Shown: positions 9,261 to 16,471 of the stretch, one piece after another | Layout: the number at the start of each line of letters is the position of its first letter | How positions within the stretch are numbered: the first letter of the stretch is position 1 | Assembly: GCA_022402535.1 (NCBI GenBank) | Contig: JAKRSD010000030.1 | Span: 59,283-107,435, forward strand | Direction of reading: 5' to 3' | From: Flavobacteriales bacterium | GTDB taxonomy: Bacteria; Bacteroidota; Bacteroidia; CAIKAF01 | Length of the DNA: 48,153 nucleotides | Notes under the pieces: generated by a model | What the model saw: only the letters and a program-made list of their open reading frames with translations | The model's database searches: none | Told to the model about the DNA's origin: nothing | Translations under genes and position numbers: made by a program

Positions 9261-10997
9261 ATGAGAAAATTTGTACTCCTGTTAATCTCAGCGTCATTAT
9301 TAGCAAGCTGCAAAACACCCAAAACCGGTCAAACCGTGTTTACTCCCCGTCCGCAGTCCTGGTTTTTAAATATGGGGGTGAACAATCCCAACCAGACCGA
9401 CCGTAAACTTCAGATTTCGCATGCTCGCATGAACGGCAACCGCATACAGCTTTTTGTGCATGTAACTGATATGAGGCATTTTTATCATTCCGGCATTCCC
9501 AACCGGAACTGGTGTAACCTCACCGTAAATAATATTCCCGTAAACGGATTTACCGTAAATGAATTCCGCGATATTCCCAAACCTCCCACCGCTTATTCAC
9601 TCATTTTGGATTACAGCGGATCTATGGGTTCGGCAAGAAATGTGATTTATAATGTATCGCAGCAATTAATACAACAAAAAAGACCTGAAGATGCCTACTC
9701 CGTAGTGCGGTATGCCTCCCGTTCCATTCTGGATGTACCTCTTACGCAGAACGTGAATATGGCCCTTATGCAATATGGGCCTTCGCCTATGGCCAATATA
9801 GGTGAATTGACTGCCACCTGGGATGGGTTATATCAGGGAATCAGCACATTAGAATTTGCTCCATATCCCGATAAGGTTGCCGTTGTTTTTACCGACGGCG
9901 GAGAAAATGCTTCGAGTATTTCGCAAGATTGGGCGTTGTGGCATGCGAAAAAAAGCGGGGTACGTGTCGTAACCATTTCTATGGGTTCGGGCGGGGCACA
10001 AAACATGATGGATTTGGCCGAAGAAACAGGAGGTATGTACACATATCTCAACAACATCCAGGAGTTTCAACAGGCTTATACTGATATGCAGAACAAAATG
10101 CAGAACTATTATCTGATTGAATTCACTACCCCTGTAATCGGCTCACAAACCGTAAACCTTAGTTTGTGCGACGGAGGAGCACTTACCGCTTCTTACCGTT
10201 TCAACAATGAACCGTTGAGACCCGAACCCATCCGCGAAGCCATAAAAAGACCCCTCCCGCCCAATGATATCGATCGCATTCCTGTGACGCAAGCCGGGAA
10301 TACCCCTGTAAGGCAGCCAGACCAACCATCGCAGCCTACGCGCAGGCCTATCAGGCAACCTGAATCGGGAAGTCAATCGGGTAATACACCCACTACCCCG
10401 AACAGAAAACCGGTGAAACTTACCCCGGAAAACAATCCTTCTCCCGTGCAGCAGGAAAACAAAGAAGTACCCCAAAGCGGAGCAACCATAGGCAGTCCTT
10501 CTACACCCAATGTAGCAGAACCGACCTCTTCGGGGGGAAAAGAAACTCCCCAAAACGGCGTTACAATCACAAATCCCAGTGTACCCAACGTATCCGGAAC
10601 TTCGGGTTCAACCGGGAAAGGAGTGCCCCAAAATAGCGGTACGCCCATAAATCAGCCCAATTCAAACCAGCCGGCGCCCAATCAGCCGGCACCAAGTCAA
10701 CCGGGTAATCAAGGTGGAAATTCGGGAAATAATGCAAATCCTTCGCAGCCGACACAATCCGGAGGAAAAAGCATTCCACAAACCGGTGGTACAACCAAAC
10801 TCAATACTCCGTCGCAAACTGCACCCGTCCAGTCGGGGGGCAAAGGAACACAACAACCAAGCGGTACGGTTACAAAACCGGTAAATACACCACAAAAAAT
10901 GCCTACACAACCCGTAGGAAATTCTCAATCACAGCCAAGAGGTTCCACCACAACTCCGAGTAAACCCCAACAAACTATTACGAAACCCGGAAGATGA
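9261..10997 (+). CDS. VWA-domain lipoprotein with disordered Pro/Gln/Asn-rich tail
   Basis: 578 residues. Residues 1-17 form a lipoprotein signal with lipobox LLASC (lipidated Cys17). A von Willebrand factor A domain follows at about 110-285, with a metal-binding MIDAS motif DYSGS (117-121) and a later TDGGEN; VWA domains bind protein ligands through the metal. From about residue 320 to the end the chain is low complexity, rich in Pro, Gln, Asn, Gly, Ser and Thr, with recurring (G/S)GK-x-(T/I)PQ(N/T/S)G segments, probably a flexible tether or cell-wall-proximal linker. Such proteins sit in the outer membrane or periplasm; the ligand is unknown. The gene stands alone between two promoters. Confidence 0.88.
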   Translation: MRKFVLLLISASLLASCKTPKTGQTVFTPRPQSWFLNMGVNNPNQTDRKLQISHARMNGNRIQLFVHVTDMRHFYHSGIPNRNWCNLTVNNIPVNGFTVNEFRDIPKPPTAYSLILDYSGSMGSARNVIYNVSQQLIQQKRPEDAYSVVRYASRSILDVPLTQNVNMALMQYGPSPMANIGELTATWDGLYQGISTLEFAPYPDKVAVVFTDGGENASSISQDWALWHAKKSGVRVVTISMGSGGAQNMMDLAEETGGMYTYLNNIQEFQQAYTDMQNKMQNYYLIEFTTPVIGSQTVNLSLCDGGALTASYRFNNEPLRPEPIREAIKRPLPPNDIDRIPVTQAGNTPVRQPDQPSQPTRRPIRQPESGSQSGNTPTTPNRKPVKLTPENNPSPVQQENKEVPQSGATIGSPSTPNVAEPTSSGGKETPQNGVTITNPSVPNVSGTSGSTGKGVPQNSGTPINQPNSNQPAPNQPAPSQPGNQGGNSGNNANPSQPTQSGGKSIPQTGGTTKLNTPSQTAPVQSGGKGTQQPSGTVTKPVNTPQKMPTQPVGNSQSQPRGSTTTPSKPQQTITKPGR

Positions 10998-11056
10998 TTA
11001 TGGAATAAACCCTCGGTTTCGGGCACATTTTGGTGTGAAAACCTGAATCCCTTTTA

Positions 11057-11064
11057 TACCTTTG
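11057..11064 (+). promoter_or_regulatory. -7 promoter box of lpdA (TACCTTTG)
   Basis: An exact match to the Bacteroidota -7 consensus TAnnTTTG, 25 bp before the lpdA ATG. A TTTTGG at 11028-11033 could be the -33 element, though the spacing is a few bases longer than usual. Confidence 0.7.
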
Positions 11065-11089
11065 CGCTTCCAAACTACAGCAGTATTTT

Positions 11090-12496
11090 ATGAGCAAATT
11101 TGATGTTACCGTTATCGGTTCCGGTCCCGGAGGATATATTTCAGCCATCCGCTGTGCCCAGTTGGGTATGAAGGTGGCCATTATTGAGCGTTATCCGAAC
11201 CTAGGAGGTACCTGCCTCAATGTGGGATGTATTCCTTCTAAGGCATTATTAGATTCCTCTGAACATTATCATAATGCGGTTCATAAATTTAAAACCCACG
11301 GCATCAACACGGAAGGATTGAGCGTAGATTTCACCCAGATGATTGCCCGTAAAGCCGATGTGGTGAAACAAAACGCTGACGGTATTTCATACCTGATGAA
11401 AAAAAATAAAATCACCGTGTTTAACGGACATGGTTCTTTTGTTTCCAAAAATCAGATTTTAGTGACCAAAGATGATGGCAGCACTGAAACCGTTGAAACC
11501 GATAAAACCATTATTGCCACGGGTTCCAAGCCATCCACCATTCCCGGAGTAGCCATTGATAAAACGCGTATTATTACTTCCACTGAAGCCTTAAAATTGA
11601 CCGAAATTCCTAAACACCTGCTGTTAATCGGCGGGGGAGTAATCGGCATTGAACTGGGCAGTGTGTATGCCCGTTTGGGTTCCAAAGTTTCTGTGGTGGA
11701 ATTTACTGATTCCATCATCGGTACTATGGATCGCTCATTGGGGAAAGAACTGCAGAAGATCTGTAAAAAATTAGGCTTTGATTTTTACCTAAAACATAAA
11801 GTAACCGGAGTAGAAAACACCGGAAACGGCGTAGTGCTGAAAGCTCAAAACCTGGCCAATAACGAAGAAATTTCTCTGGAAGGGGATTACTGCCTGGTTG
11901 CCGTGGGGCGCCATGCCTACACCGATAAATTAGGATTGGAAAATGTGGGCATTGCCAAGGATGAACGTGGACGCATACAGGTGGACGGACATCTGGAAAC
12001 GGGCGTGAAAGGCATATACGCCATCGGCGATGTGATAAAAGGAGCCATGCTGGCCCACAAAGCCGAAGAAGAAGGCGTTTTTGTGGCGGAAGTGATTGCC
12101 GGAGAAAAACCGCATATCAATTACCTGCTGATTCCCGGTGTGGTATATACCTGGCCCGAAGTAGCAGCCGTGGGCCATACCGAAGAAGAATTGAAAGCCG
12201 CAGGGACTCCCTACAAATCCGGACAATTTCCATTTGTGGCAAGCGGAAGAGCCCGCGCAGGAATGGATACCGACGGTTTTGTAAAAGTATTGGCACACAA
12301 AGAAACCGACGAAATTCTGGGCGTGCATATCATCGGTCCGCGTGCAGCCGACCTGATTGCCGAAGCTGTGGTAGCCATGGAATACCGTGCATCTGCCGAA
12401 GATATAGGCCGCATGAGCCATGCACACCCCACCTATGCCGAAGCGTTGAAAGATGCCTGTCTGGCAGCTTCTGAAAACAGAGCTTTAAACATGTAA
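11090..12496 (+). CDS. lpdA: Dihydrolipoyl dehydrogenase (E3)
   Basis: 468 residues, the usual length. It reoxidises dihydrolipoamide in the pyruvate and 2-oxoglutarate dehydrogenase and glycine cleavage complexes, passing electrons through FAD to NAD+. Visible: FAD-binding GSGPGG (10-15), the redox disulfide in GGTCLNVGC (Cys42 and Cys47), the NAD-binding GGGVIGIELGSV near 180, the second FAD motif AIGDV near 310, and the catalytic His-Glu pair HAHPTYAE (His446, Glu451). It is cytoplasmic. It is transcribed alone, with its own -7 box and a strong terminator, so it is not part of a dehydrogenase-complex operon here. Confidence 0.97.
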   Translation: MSKFDVTVIGSGPGGYISAIRCAQLGMKVAIIERYPNLGGTCLNVGCIPSKALLDSSEHYHNAVHKFKTHGINTEGLSVDFTQMIARKADVVKQNADGISYLMKKNKITVFNGHGSFVSKNQILVTKDDGSTETVETDKTIIATGSKPSTIPGVAIDKTRIITSTEALKLTEIPKHLLLIGGGVIGIELGSVYARLGSKVSVVEFTDSIIGTMDRSLGKELQKICKKLGFDFYLKHKVTGVENTGNGVVLKAQNLANNEEISLEGDYCLVAVGRHAYTDKLGLENVGIAKDERGRIQVDGHLETGVKGIYAIGDVIKGAMLAHKAEEEGVFVAEVIAGEKPHINYLLIPGVVYTWPEVAAVGHTEEELKAAGTPYKSGQFPFVASGRARAGMDTDGFVKVLAHKETDEILGVHIIGPRAADLIAEAVVAMEYRASAEDIGRMSHAHPTYAEALKDACLAASENRALNM

Positions 12497-12516
12497 TTTA
12501 TTCATAATCATATTGT

Positions 12517-12546
12517 AAAAAACCGGTCTTTAGGCCGGTTTTTTCG
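12517..12546 (+). terminator. Rho-independent terminator of lpdA
   Basis: A stem AACCGG(T)C / GGCCGGTT with a short TTTA loop is preceded by A residues and followed by T residues (12541-12544). It lies 21 bp after the lpdA stop. Confidence 0.9.
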
Positions 12547-12575
12547 TTTAAAGGTGTTTTTTTTATCTTGTGCCC

Positions 12576-13781
12576 ATGAGATTTCTTAGCGTATTACTTG
12601 TATTTCTATTTACAACCCAAGCATTTGCGCAAACCGATGCCATTATTGCCAAAGAAAAAGAGCTTACCCAGCTCGATAAAAAAAGAGAAAATCTGTTGGC
12701 CGATCTGGAGGTACTCAAACTGAAACGCAACCTTGCCGATCTGCAACGCATCGGGCTGCCCGTGATGAAAGATTCGGGTACCACCTACTCGCACAGTGCT
12801 TTTATTTTTAACTACAATGAATCTGCCGAACAGGCAAACTGGGTGGCACATATTATCAGTCCGGAAATTACTTCGGGTATTATTACCCGTACCAACGATT
12901 TTCGGGTAGATTCCCTGGTAAAAACAGGCTCAGCGGACTTAAATGACTATTGGATGCTGGGTTACGACCGCGGACACTTGGCCCCATCAGCCGATTTTCG
13001 CTGGTCGCTGAAAGCCCTGAGCGAGTCGTATCTGTATAGCAATATGGCGCCCCAACATGCCGAACTGAACCGCGAACGCTGGGCCGAAGCGGAAGACTTA
13101 TTAAGGGCTTTTGTGGTGGACAACCAACGTCCGTTGTATGTGGTTACCGGTCCGGTTTTGGAACCCGGACTCGACAGCATAGGCCCCAACCGGGTGGCGG
13201 TTCCCAAACGGTTTTATAAAGTGGCGATAGATTATACACAAAATCCGCCGCAATCCATAGGCTTTGTAATGCCCAATATCTATTGCAAATATCCGGTGAT
13301 GTATTATGCCCTGCCCGTAGATTCGGTGGAAAACCTCACGGGAATTGACTTTTTTTCGCGCCTGCCCCAGGATGTTCAGGCGAAATCAGAGTCCACCCGG
13401 ACGGATTCCGTTTGGCTGGTAAAATCGGCCCGGGGCAATGTGGCTCCTCTTCGCAAAGATCAATTGCCCAAAGGGGCCATCAATACCCTGGATGCCAAAA
13501 ATTACGAAGGAAAAACCGCCAAAGTCTGCGGCAAAATTGTGGCTACCAAGTATTCCGAAAAATCAGGTTCTACGTTTTTGAATTTCGACCAAAAATTCCC
13601 CGACCAGTTGTTTTATATCAGTATCTGGAAAAGCGATCTGCCCAATTTTCCGTACGAACCGCACCGGGTATTATTGAATAAAAATGTTTGTGTAACCGGT
13701 AAAGTAACCTTGAACCGGGGTATTCCCACCATCAACATCAAAAACGAAAAGGCGATGGAAATTTTTGAGGAGGAAGAATAA
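12576..13781 (+). CDS. Secreted DNA/RNA non-specific endonuclease with OB-like C-terminal domain
   Basis: 401 residues from the ATG at 12576 (a GTG two codons earlier is possible). A signal peptide ends AFAQ (about residue 19), followed by a charged helical stretch (20-58, likely coiled coil) and a beta-beta-alpha-metal nuclease domain with the diagnostic DRGH motif (Asp131-His134; His134 the expected general base), then SNMAPQ, whose Asn usually binds Mg2+, and VVTGPV. These are features of the Serratia/NucA nuclease family. Residues about 300-395 (KVCGKIVATKYSE... FYISIW... VCVTGKV) read as an OB-like fold, an addition not typical of NucA. Likely role: extracellular or periplasmic nucleic-acid degradation. 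It converges with the threonine dehydrogenase gene, 13 bp apart. Confidence 0.9.
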   Translation: MRFLSVLLVFLFTTQAFAQTDAIIAKEKELTQLDKKRENLLADLEVLKLKRNLADLQRIGLPVMKDSGTTYSHSAFIFNYNESAEQANWVAHIISPEITSGIITRTNDFRVDSLVKTGSADLNDYWMLGYDRGHLAPSADFRWSLKALSESYLYSNMAPQHAELNRERWAEAEDLLRAFVVDNQRPLYVVTGPVLEPGLDSIGPNRVAVPKRFYKVAIDYTQNPPQSIGFVMPNIYCKYPVMYYALPVDSVENLTGIDFFSRLPQDVQAKSESTRTDSVWLVKSARGNVAPLRKDQLPKGAINTLDAKNYEGKTAKVCGKIVATKYSEKSGSTFLNFDQKFPDQLFYISIWKSDLPNFPYEPHRVLLNKNVCVTGKVTLNRGIPTINIKNEKAMEIFEEEE

Positions 13782-13794
13782 TTTGAACTATTCT

Positions 13795-14730
13795 TTATTT
13801 CCCTTCCGATAAATTCTTCAGCATATCCTCCGTCATGGATGCCAAGTCGTACGCAGGCTTCCATCCCCAATCTTTTCGGGCTTCCGAGTCATCAATGGAA
13901 GCGGGCCACGAATCGGCAATCGTCTGACGAAAATCGGGCTGATAACCGATCTCAAAATCGGGAATATGGCGTTTAATTGCTGCCGCTATTTCGCGGGGCG
14001 TAAAACTCAAGGCTCCCACATTGTAAGAAGTGCGTATTTTAACCTGTTCTGCCGGCGCTTCCATCAGTTCCAGTGTGGCCCGTATGGCATCGGGCATATA
14101 CATCATGGGCAATGCCGAATCTTCTTTCAGAAAAGAGGTATATCGTTTGTTTTTAAGGGCTTCGTGAAATATTTCAACGGCATAGTCGGTGGTTCCGCCG
14201 CCGGGAGGAGCCGTGTAGCTGATAAGACCCGGATAGCGCAGGCTGCGCACATCCACCCCAAATTTTTCAAAATAATAGCGGCACCACAATTCGCCCGAAT
14301 ATTTGGTGATTCCATACACCGTATTGGGGTCATTCACGGTAAATTGAGGCGTATTTACACGGGGTGTGGAAGGCCCGAACACCGCAATGCTGCTGGGCCA
14401 GTACATTTTTTTGATTTTTCCTTCGCGGGCCTGTTCCAACATAAACAGCAGGCTTTCCATGTTGAGCTGCCGGGCTTTGAGCGGGTGTTTTTCGGCCGTG
14501 GCAGAAAGCAAAGCGGCCAACAGATACACTTCATCCACATCATGCTGTTTGAGAATGTGTGCCGTGGCTTCAAAATCCATCACATCCAACACTTCAAAAG
14601 CACAGGGAGAATCACCTGCCGGGTTTAAGTCGGCAGCCACCACACGGTCGGCACCTTTTCGTTTTACCAGTTCGGCGGTCAGTTCTGTTCCAATCTGCCC
14701 TTTAGAGCCTATGATTAATATTTTCCCCAT
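13795..14730 (-). CDS. L-threonine 3-dehydrogenase, SDR (epimerase-like) type
   Basis: 311 residues. This is the short-chain-dehydrogenase form of threonine dehydrogenase known from animals and Bacteroidota, unrelated to the zinc-dependent Tdh of E. coli. It oxidises L-threonine to 2-amino-3-oxobutanoate with NAD+, the first step of threonine breakdown to glycine and acetyl-CoA. Visible: NAD-binding GSKGQIG (8-14), SSIAVFG (114-119 region), the catalytic YGITK (Tyr139, Lys143), and the family-specific segments RYPGLISY and PPGGGTTDYAVEIF (about 165-188). No 2-amino-3-ketobutyrate ligase is nearby. A TACCTTTG box stands 19 bp upstream of the start. Confidence 0.92.
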   Translation of the reverse strand: MGKILIIGSKGQIGTELTAELVKRKGADRVVAADLNPAGDSPCAFEVLDVMDFEATAHILKQHDVDEVYLLAALLSATAEKHPLKARQLNMESLLFMLEQAREGKIKKMYWPSSIAVFGPSTPRVNTPQFTVNDPNTVYGITKYSGELWCRYYFEKFGVDVRSLRYPGLISYTAPPGGGTTDYAVEIFHEALKNKRYTSFLKEDSALPMMYMPDAIRATLELMEAPAEQVKIRTSYNVGALSFTPREIAAAIKRHIPDFEIGYQPDFRQTIADSWPASIDDSEARKDWGWKPAYDLASMTEDMLKNLSEGK

Positions 14731-14749
14731 GCGTAAAAAATTTCGAGGC

Positions 14750-14757
14750 CAAAGGTA
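14750..14757 (-). promoter_or_regulatory. -7 promoter box of the threonine dehydrogenase gene
   Basis: Read on the minus strand this is TACCTTTG, an exact match to the Bacteroidota -7 consensus, 19 bp before the ATG at 14730. It lies in the 78-bp gap after the esterase gene, so the dehydrogenase can be transcribed on its own. Confidence 0.7.
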
Positions 14758-14808
14758 TAAAGAACCGATTTATATACCCGATTTATCGGCGTTTTCTGTG
14801 CTGCTCCC

Positions 14809-15783
14809 TTATGGATTTCGGATAATGCCAAACTCCACGGCGGTTTCAAAGGGCGAATGAAATCCTATGTTTTTTCCGAACAGGCCCAATTGCCCGCCTT
14901 CTTTATAATTGTTGCCCGGCTTAATGGGCAGCTGATGTCCCATGTTTTTTATTTTGTAGGTGATTACCACTGTTTCGCCTTTATCGTTTTCAAATTCACT
15001 TCTGATCAGTTCGGCATTTCCACGGTACATACTGTCGGTACGGGCAGGAAAAGGGCTTCCGTTATGCACAGCGGTCCATTGCAAAACCATCACATCCGCA
15101 TTTTTAGGATGCACCACCGGATCTTTCAGCCCATGATAAACAATCAGTTTGGGATAGGGCCCCGGAAAGGAGGGATTCTGCCCTATTACCCTGTATTTCA
15201 AGGTTTGCCGGTCGGCCAGATTCACACCCACCATAGACGCCATTGAACCCATTCCCGACCCGGAAATCCGGTATGCCCCACCCGCAAAAACGGCTCCGGC
15301 GGCAAACTGATCGGGATAGGTGGACAACATAACCGTGGTCATGGCGCCCCCTGCCGACAACCCCGTAATGAATACCCGATTTTCATCCACAGGATAATGC
15401 GACTTCATGTATTCCAACATCTGAAAAATAGAAACACACTCCCCCATTCCTTTTTGAATATCCTTCTTTTTAAACCAATTGAAACAGGCACCTGAATTGT
15501 TCTTCACCGACTGCTGCGGATACACCAGATAAAAATTATACTGTTGGGCCAGTTTATTCCATCCGGTAAGCCTTGCTGCGTCTTCTGCCGTTTGGCCGCA
15601 CCCGTGTAATACAAACACCAAGGGCCTCTTATCCACAAGGGAATCAACCATTTGGGTATGAATATACATTTTCAATTTCCCGGGGTTGGTGCCGAAATGT
15701 TTCACTTCGGACAACTGGGAAAATGATTGGGAAGTAAATAGAAGACTGAGCGTAAGCGTCAGGAAAATGGACTGTGTTTTCAT
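14809..15783 (-). CDS. Secreted PHB-depolymerase-family esterase
   Basis: 324 residues. A signal peptide (ending SFSQ, residue 23) is followed by an alpha/beta-hydrolase domain of the poly(3-hydroxybutyrate) depolymerase / feruloyl esterase family (LpqC-like). Seen directly: the oxyanion segment LHGCGQ (59-64), nucleophile Ser143 in GLSAGG, the probable catalytic Asp in YHGLKDPVVH and the probable His in NMGHQLP. It probably acts on a polyester or an acylated polysaccharide outside the cytoplasm; which one cannot be told. No substrate-binding module or T9SS C-terminal domain is attached. The ATG is only 5 bp from the T-tract of an upstream terminator on the same strand. Confidence 0.88.
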   Translation of the reverse strand: MKTQSIFLTLTLSLLFTSQSFSQLSEVKHFGTNPGKLKMYIHTQMVDSLVDKRPLVFVLHGCGQTAEDAARLTGWNKLAQQYNFYLVYPQQSVKNNSGACFNWFKKKDIQKGMGECVSIFQMLEYMKSHYPVDENRVFITGLSAGGAMTTVMLSTYPDQFAAGAVFAGGAYRISGSGMGSMASMVGVNLADRQTLKYRVIGQNPSFPGPYPKLIVYHGLKDPVVHPKNADVMVLQWTAVHNGSPFPARTDSMYRGNAELIRSEFENDKGETVVITYKIKNMGHQLPIKPGNNYKEGGQLGLFGKNIGFHSPFETAVEFGIIRNP

Positions 15784-15788
15784 GTTGC

Positions 15789-15816
15789 AAAAAAAAGCGG
15801 ACCCGATAAGATCCGC
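15789..15816 (-). terminator. Rho-independent terminator immediately before the esterase start codon
   Basis: On the minus strand a 7-bp stem (GCGGATC / GGTCCGC, one G-T pair) with a 6-base loop is followed by eight T residues at 15796-15789. It ends the small lipoprotein-like gene transcript and sits 5 bp before the esterase ATG. Confidence 0.88.
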
Positions 15817-15841
15817 TTTATGAATTCGCTATTTGTCAGAA

Positions 15842-16297
15842 TCAGAAAAACTTAACGTCTGTAAACTGACCGTTGATATTGATAATGCTCATGGCCGCAT
15901 TAGATGCAGTTACATTGAACGTTCCGGTTACCCGGCTGTCGCTCACATCGGTAACGATGATGGTTCCCGAAACACCCGCATACGTCTGTTGGGCACCCTG
16001 TGCATTAACATCGGGAGTGTACACCAGCGGATTGATTTGTCCGTTAATTACACTCATATCATAAGTACCCACGGTAAGCCCGTTGATGTTGATTACAATC
16101 TGTTTGTTCAGGCTGAGCCCGGTAATCGTCAGGCGGTTTCCGGTTTTTACACCAGTGGGAGCTATGGCTGTCCAAGCTTCTCCGTTAATGGTTGCGGTAA
16201 ACGAACCGACTCCTTTGCCGTCGTTGCAGCCAAAATAACTAACCGATGTGGTGATGATGGCTATCAGGGCCAGGTTGAGGATTTTTTTCATTTTCAT
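15842..16297 (-). CDS. Small exported lipoprotein-like protein, DUF6252-like
   Basis: 151 residues (an ATG two codons later is equally possible). The N-terminus is hydrophobic and ends FGC, a weak lipobox (Tyr at -3), followed by NDGKG. The body has the pattern FTATINGEAWTA ... LTITG ... and a closing GTFNVTA, which resembles the DUF6252 family of Bacteroidota lipoproteins; I name that family from memory of its pattern only. The chain looks all-beta. Function unknown. It has its own -7 box and terminator, so it is monocistronic. Confidence 0.8.
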   Translation of the reverse strand: MKMKKILNLALIAIITTSVSYFGCNDGKGVGSFTATINGEAWTAIAPTGVKTGNRLTITGLSLNKQIVININGLTVGTYDMSVINGQINPLVYTPDVNAQGAQQTYAGVSGTIIVTDVSDSRVTGTFNVTASNAAMSIININGQFTDVKFF

Positions 16298-16307
16298 TTA
16301 ATTTGCC

Positions 16308-16315
16308 CAAATATA
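16308..16315 (-). promoter_or_regulatory. -7 promoter box TATATTTG
   Basis: On the minus strand TATATTTG matches TAnnTTTG exactly. It ends 10 bp before the first ATG (16297) of the small lipoprotein-like gene, implying a 5' leader of only a few bases. Confidence 0.6.
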
Positions 16316-16414
16316 CATTTTATTTCAAAAAAGGGGATAGGAAGCCTATTGCTCACCGATTTGGTTATCTATCCATAATCGCTAAAGGGTGATTGTATTT
16401 AAATTTTTTTGAAA

Positions 16415-16448
16415 AGAAAAAGGTTGGAAATTTAACCAACCTTTTTCT
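16415..16448 (-). terminator. Terminator hairpin after the S74/T9SS gene
   Basis: A perfect stem of about 13 bp (AGAAAAAGGTTGG / CCAACCTTTTTCT) with an 8-base loop lies 24 bp after the stop at 16472. On the minus strand it runs into TTTTTCTTTTC. Confidence 0.85.
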
Positions 16449-16471
16449 CTAAGTTATCGTAATAAAATGCC

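Noticed and set aside
10143-10553. 136-codon minus-strand open frame
   Set aside because: Antisense to the low-complexity tail of the VWA lipoprotein; no signal, motif or promoter.
11930-12427. 165-codon minus-strand open frame
   Set aside because: Antisense to the lpdA C-terminal half; shadow frame.
13966-14628. 220-codon plus-strand open frame
   Set aside because: Antisense to the threonine dehydrogenase gene; residue composition (Phe, His, Arg, Gly rich) is that of a complementary-strand shadow.
15833-16378. 181-codon plus-strand open frame
   Set aside because: Antisense to the small lipoprotein-like gene, whose promoter and terminator are on the minus strand.
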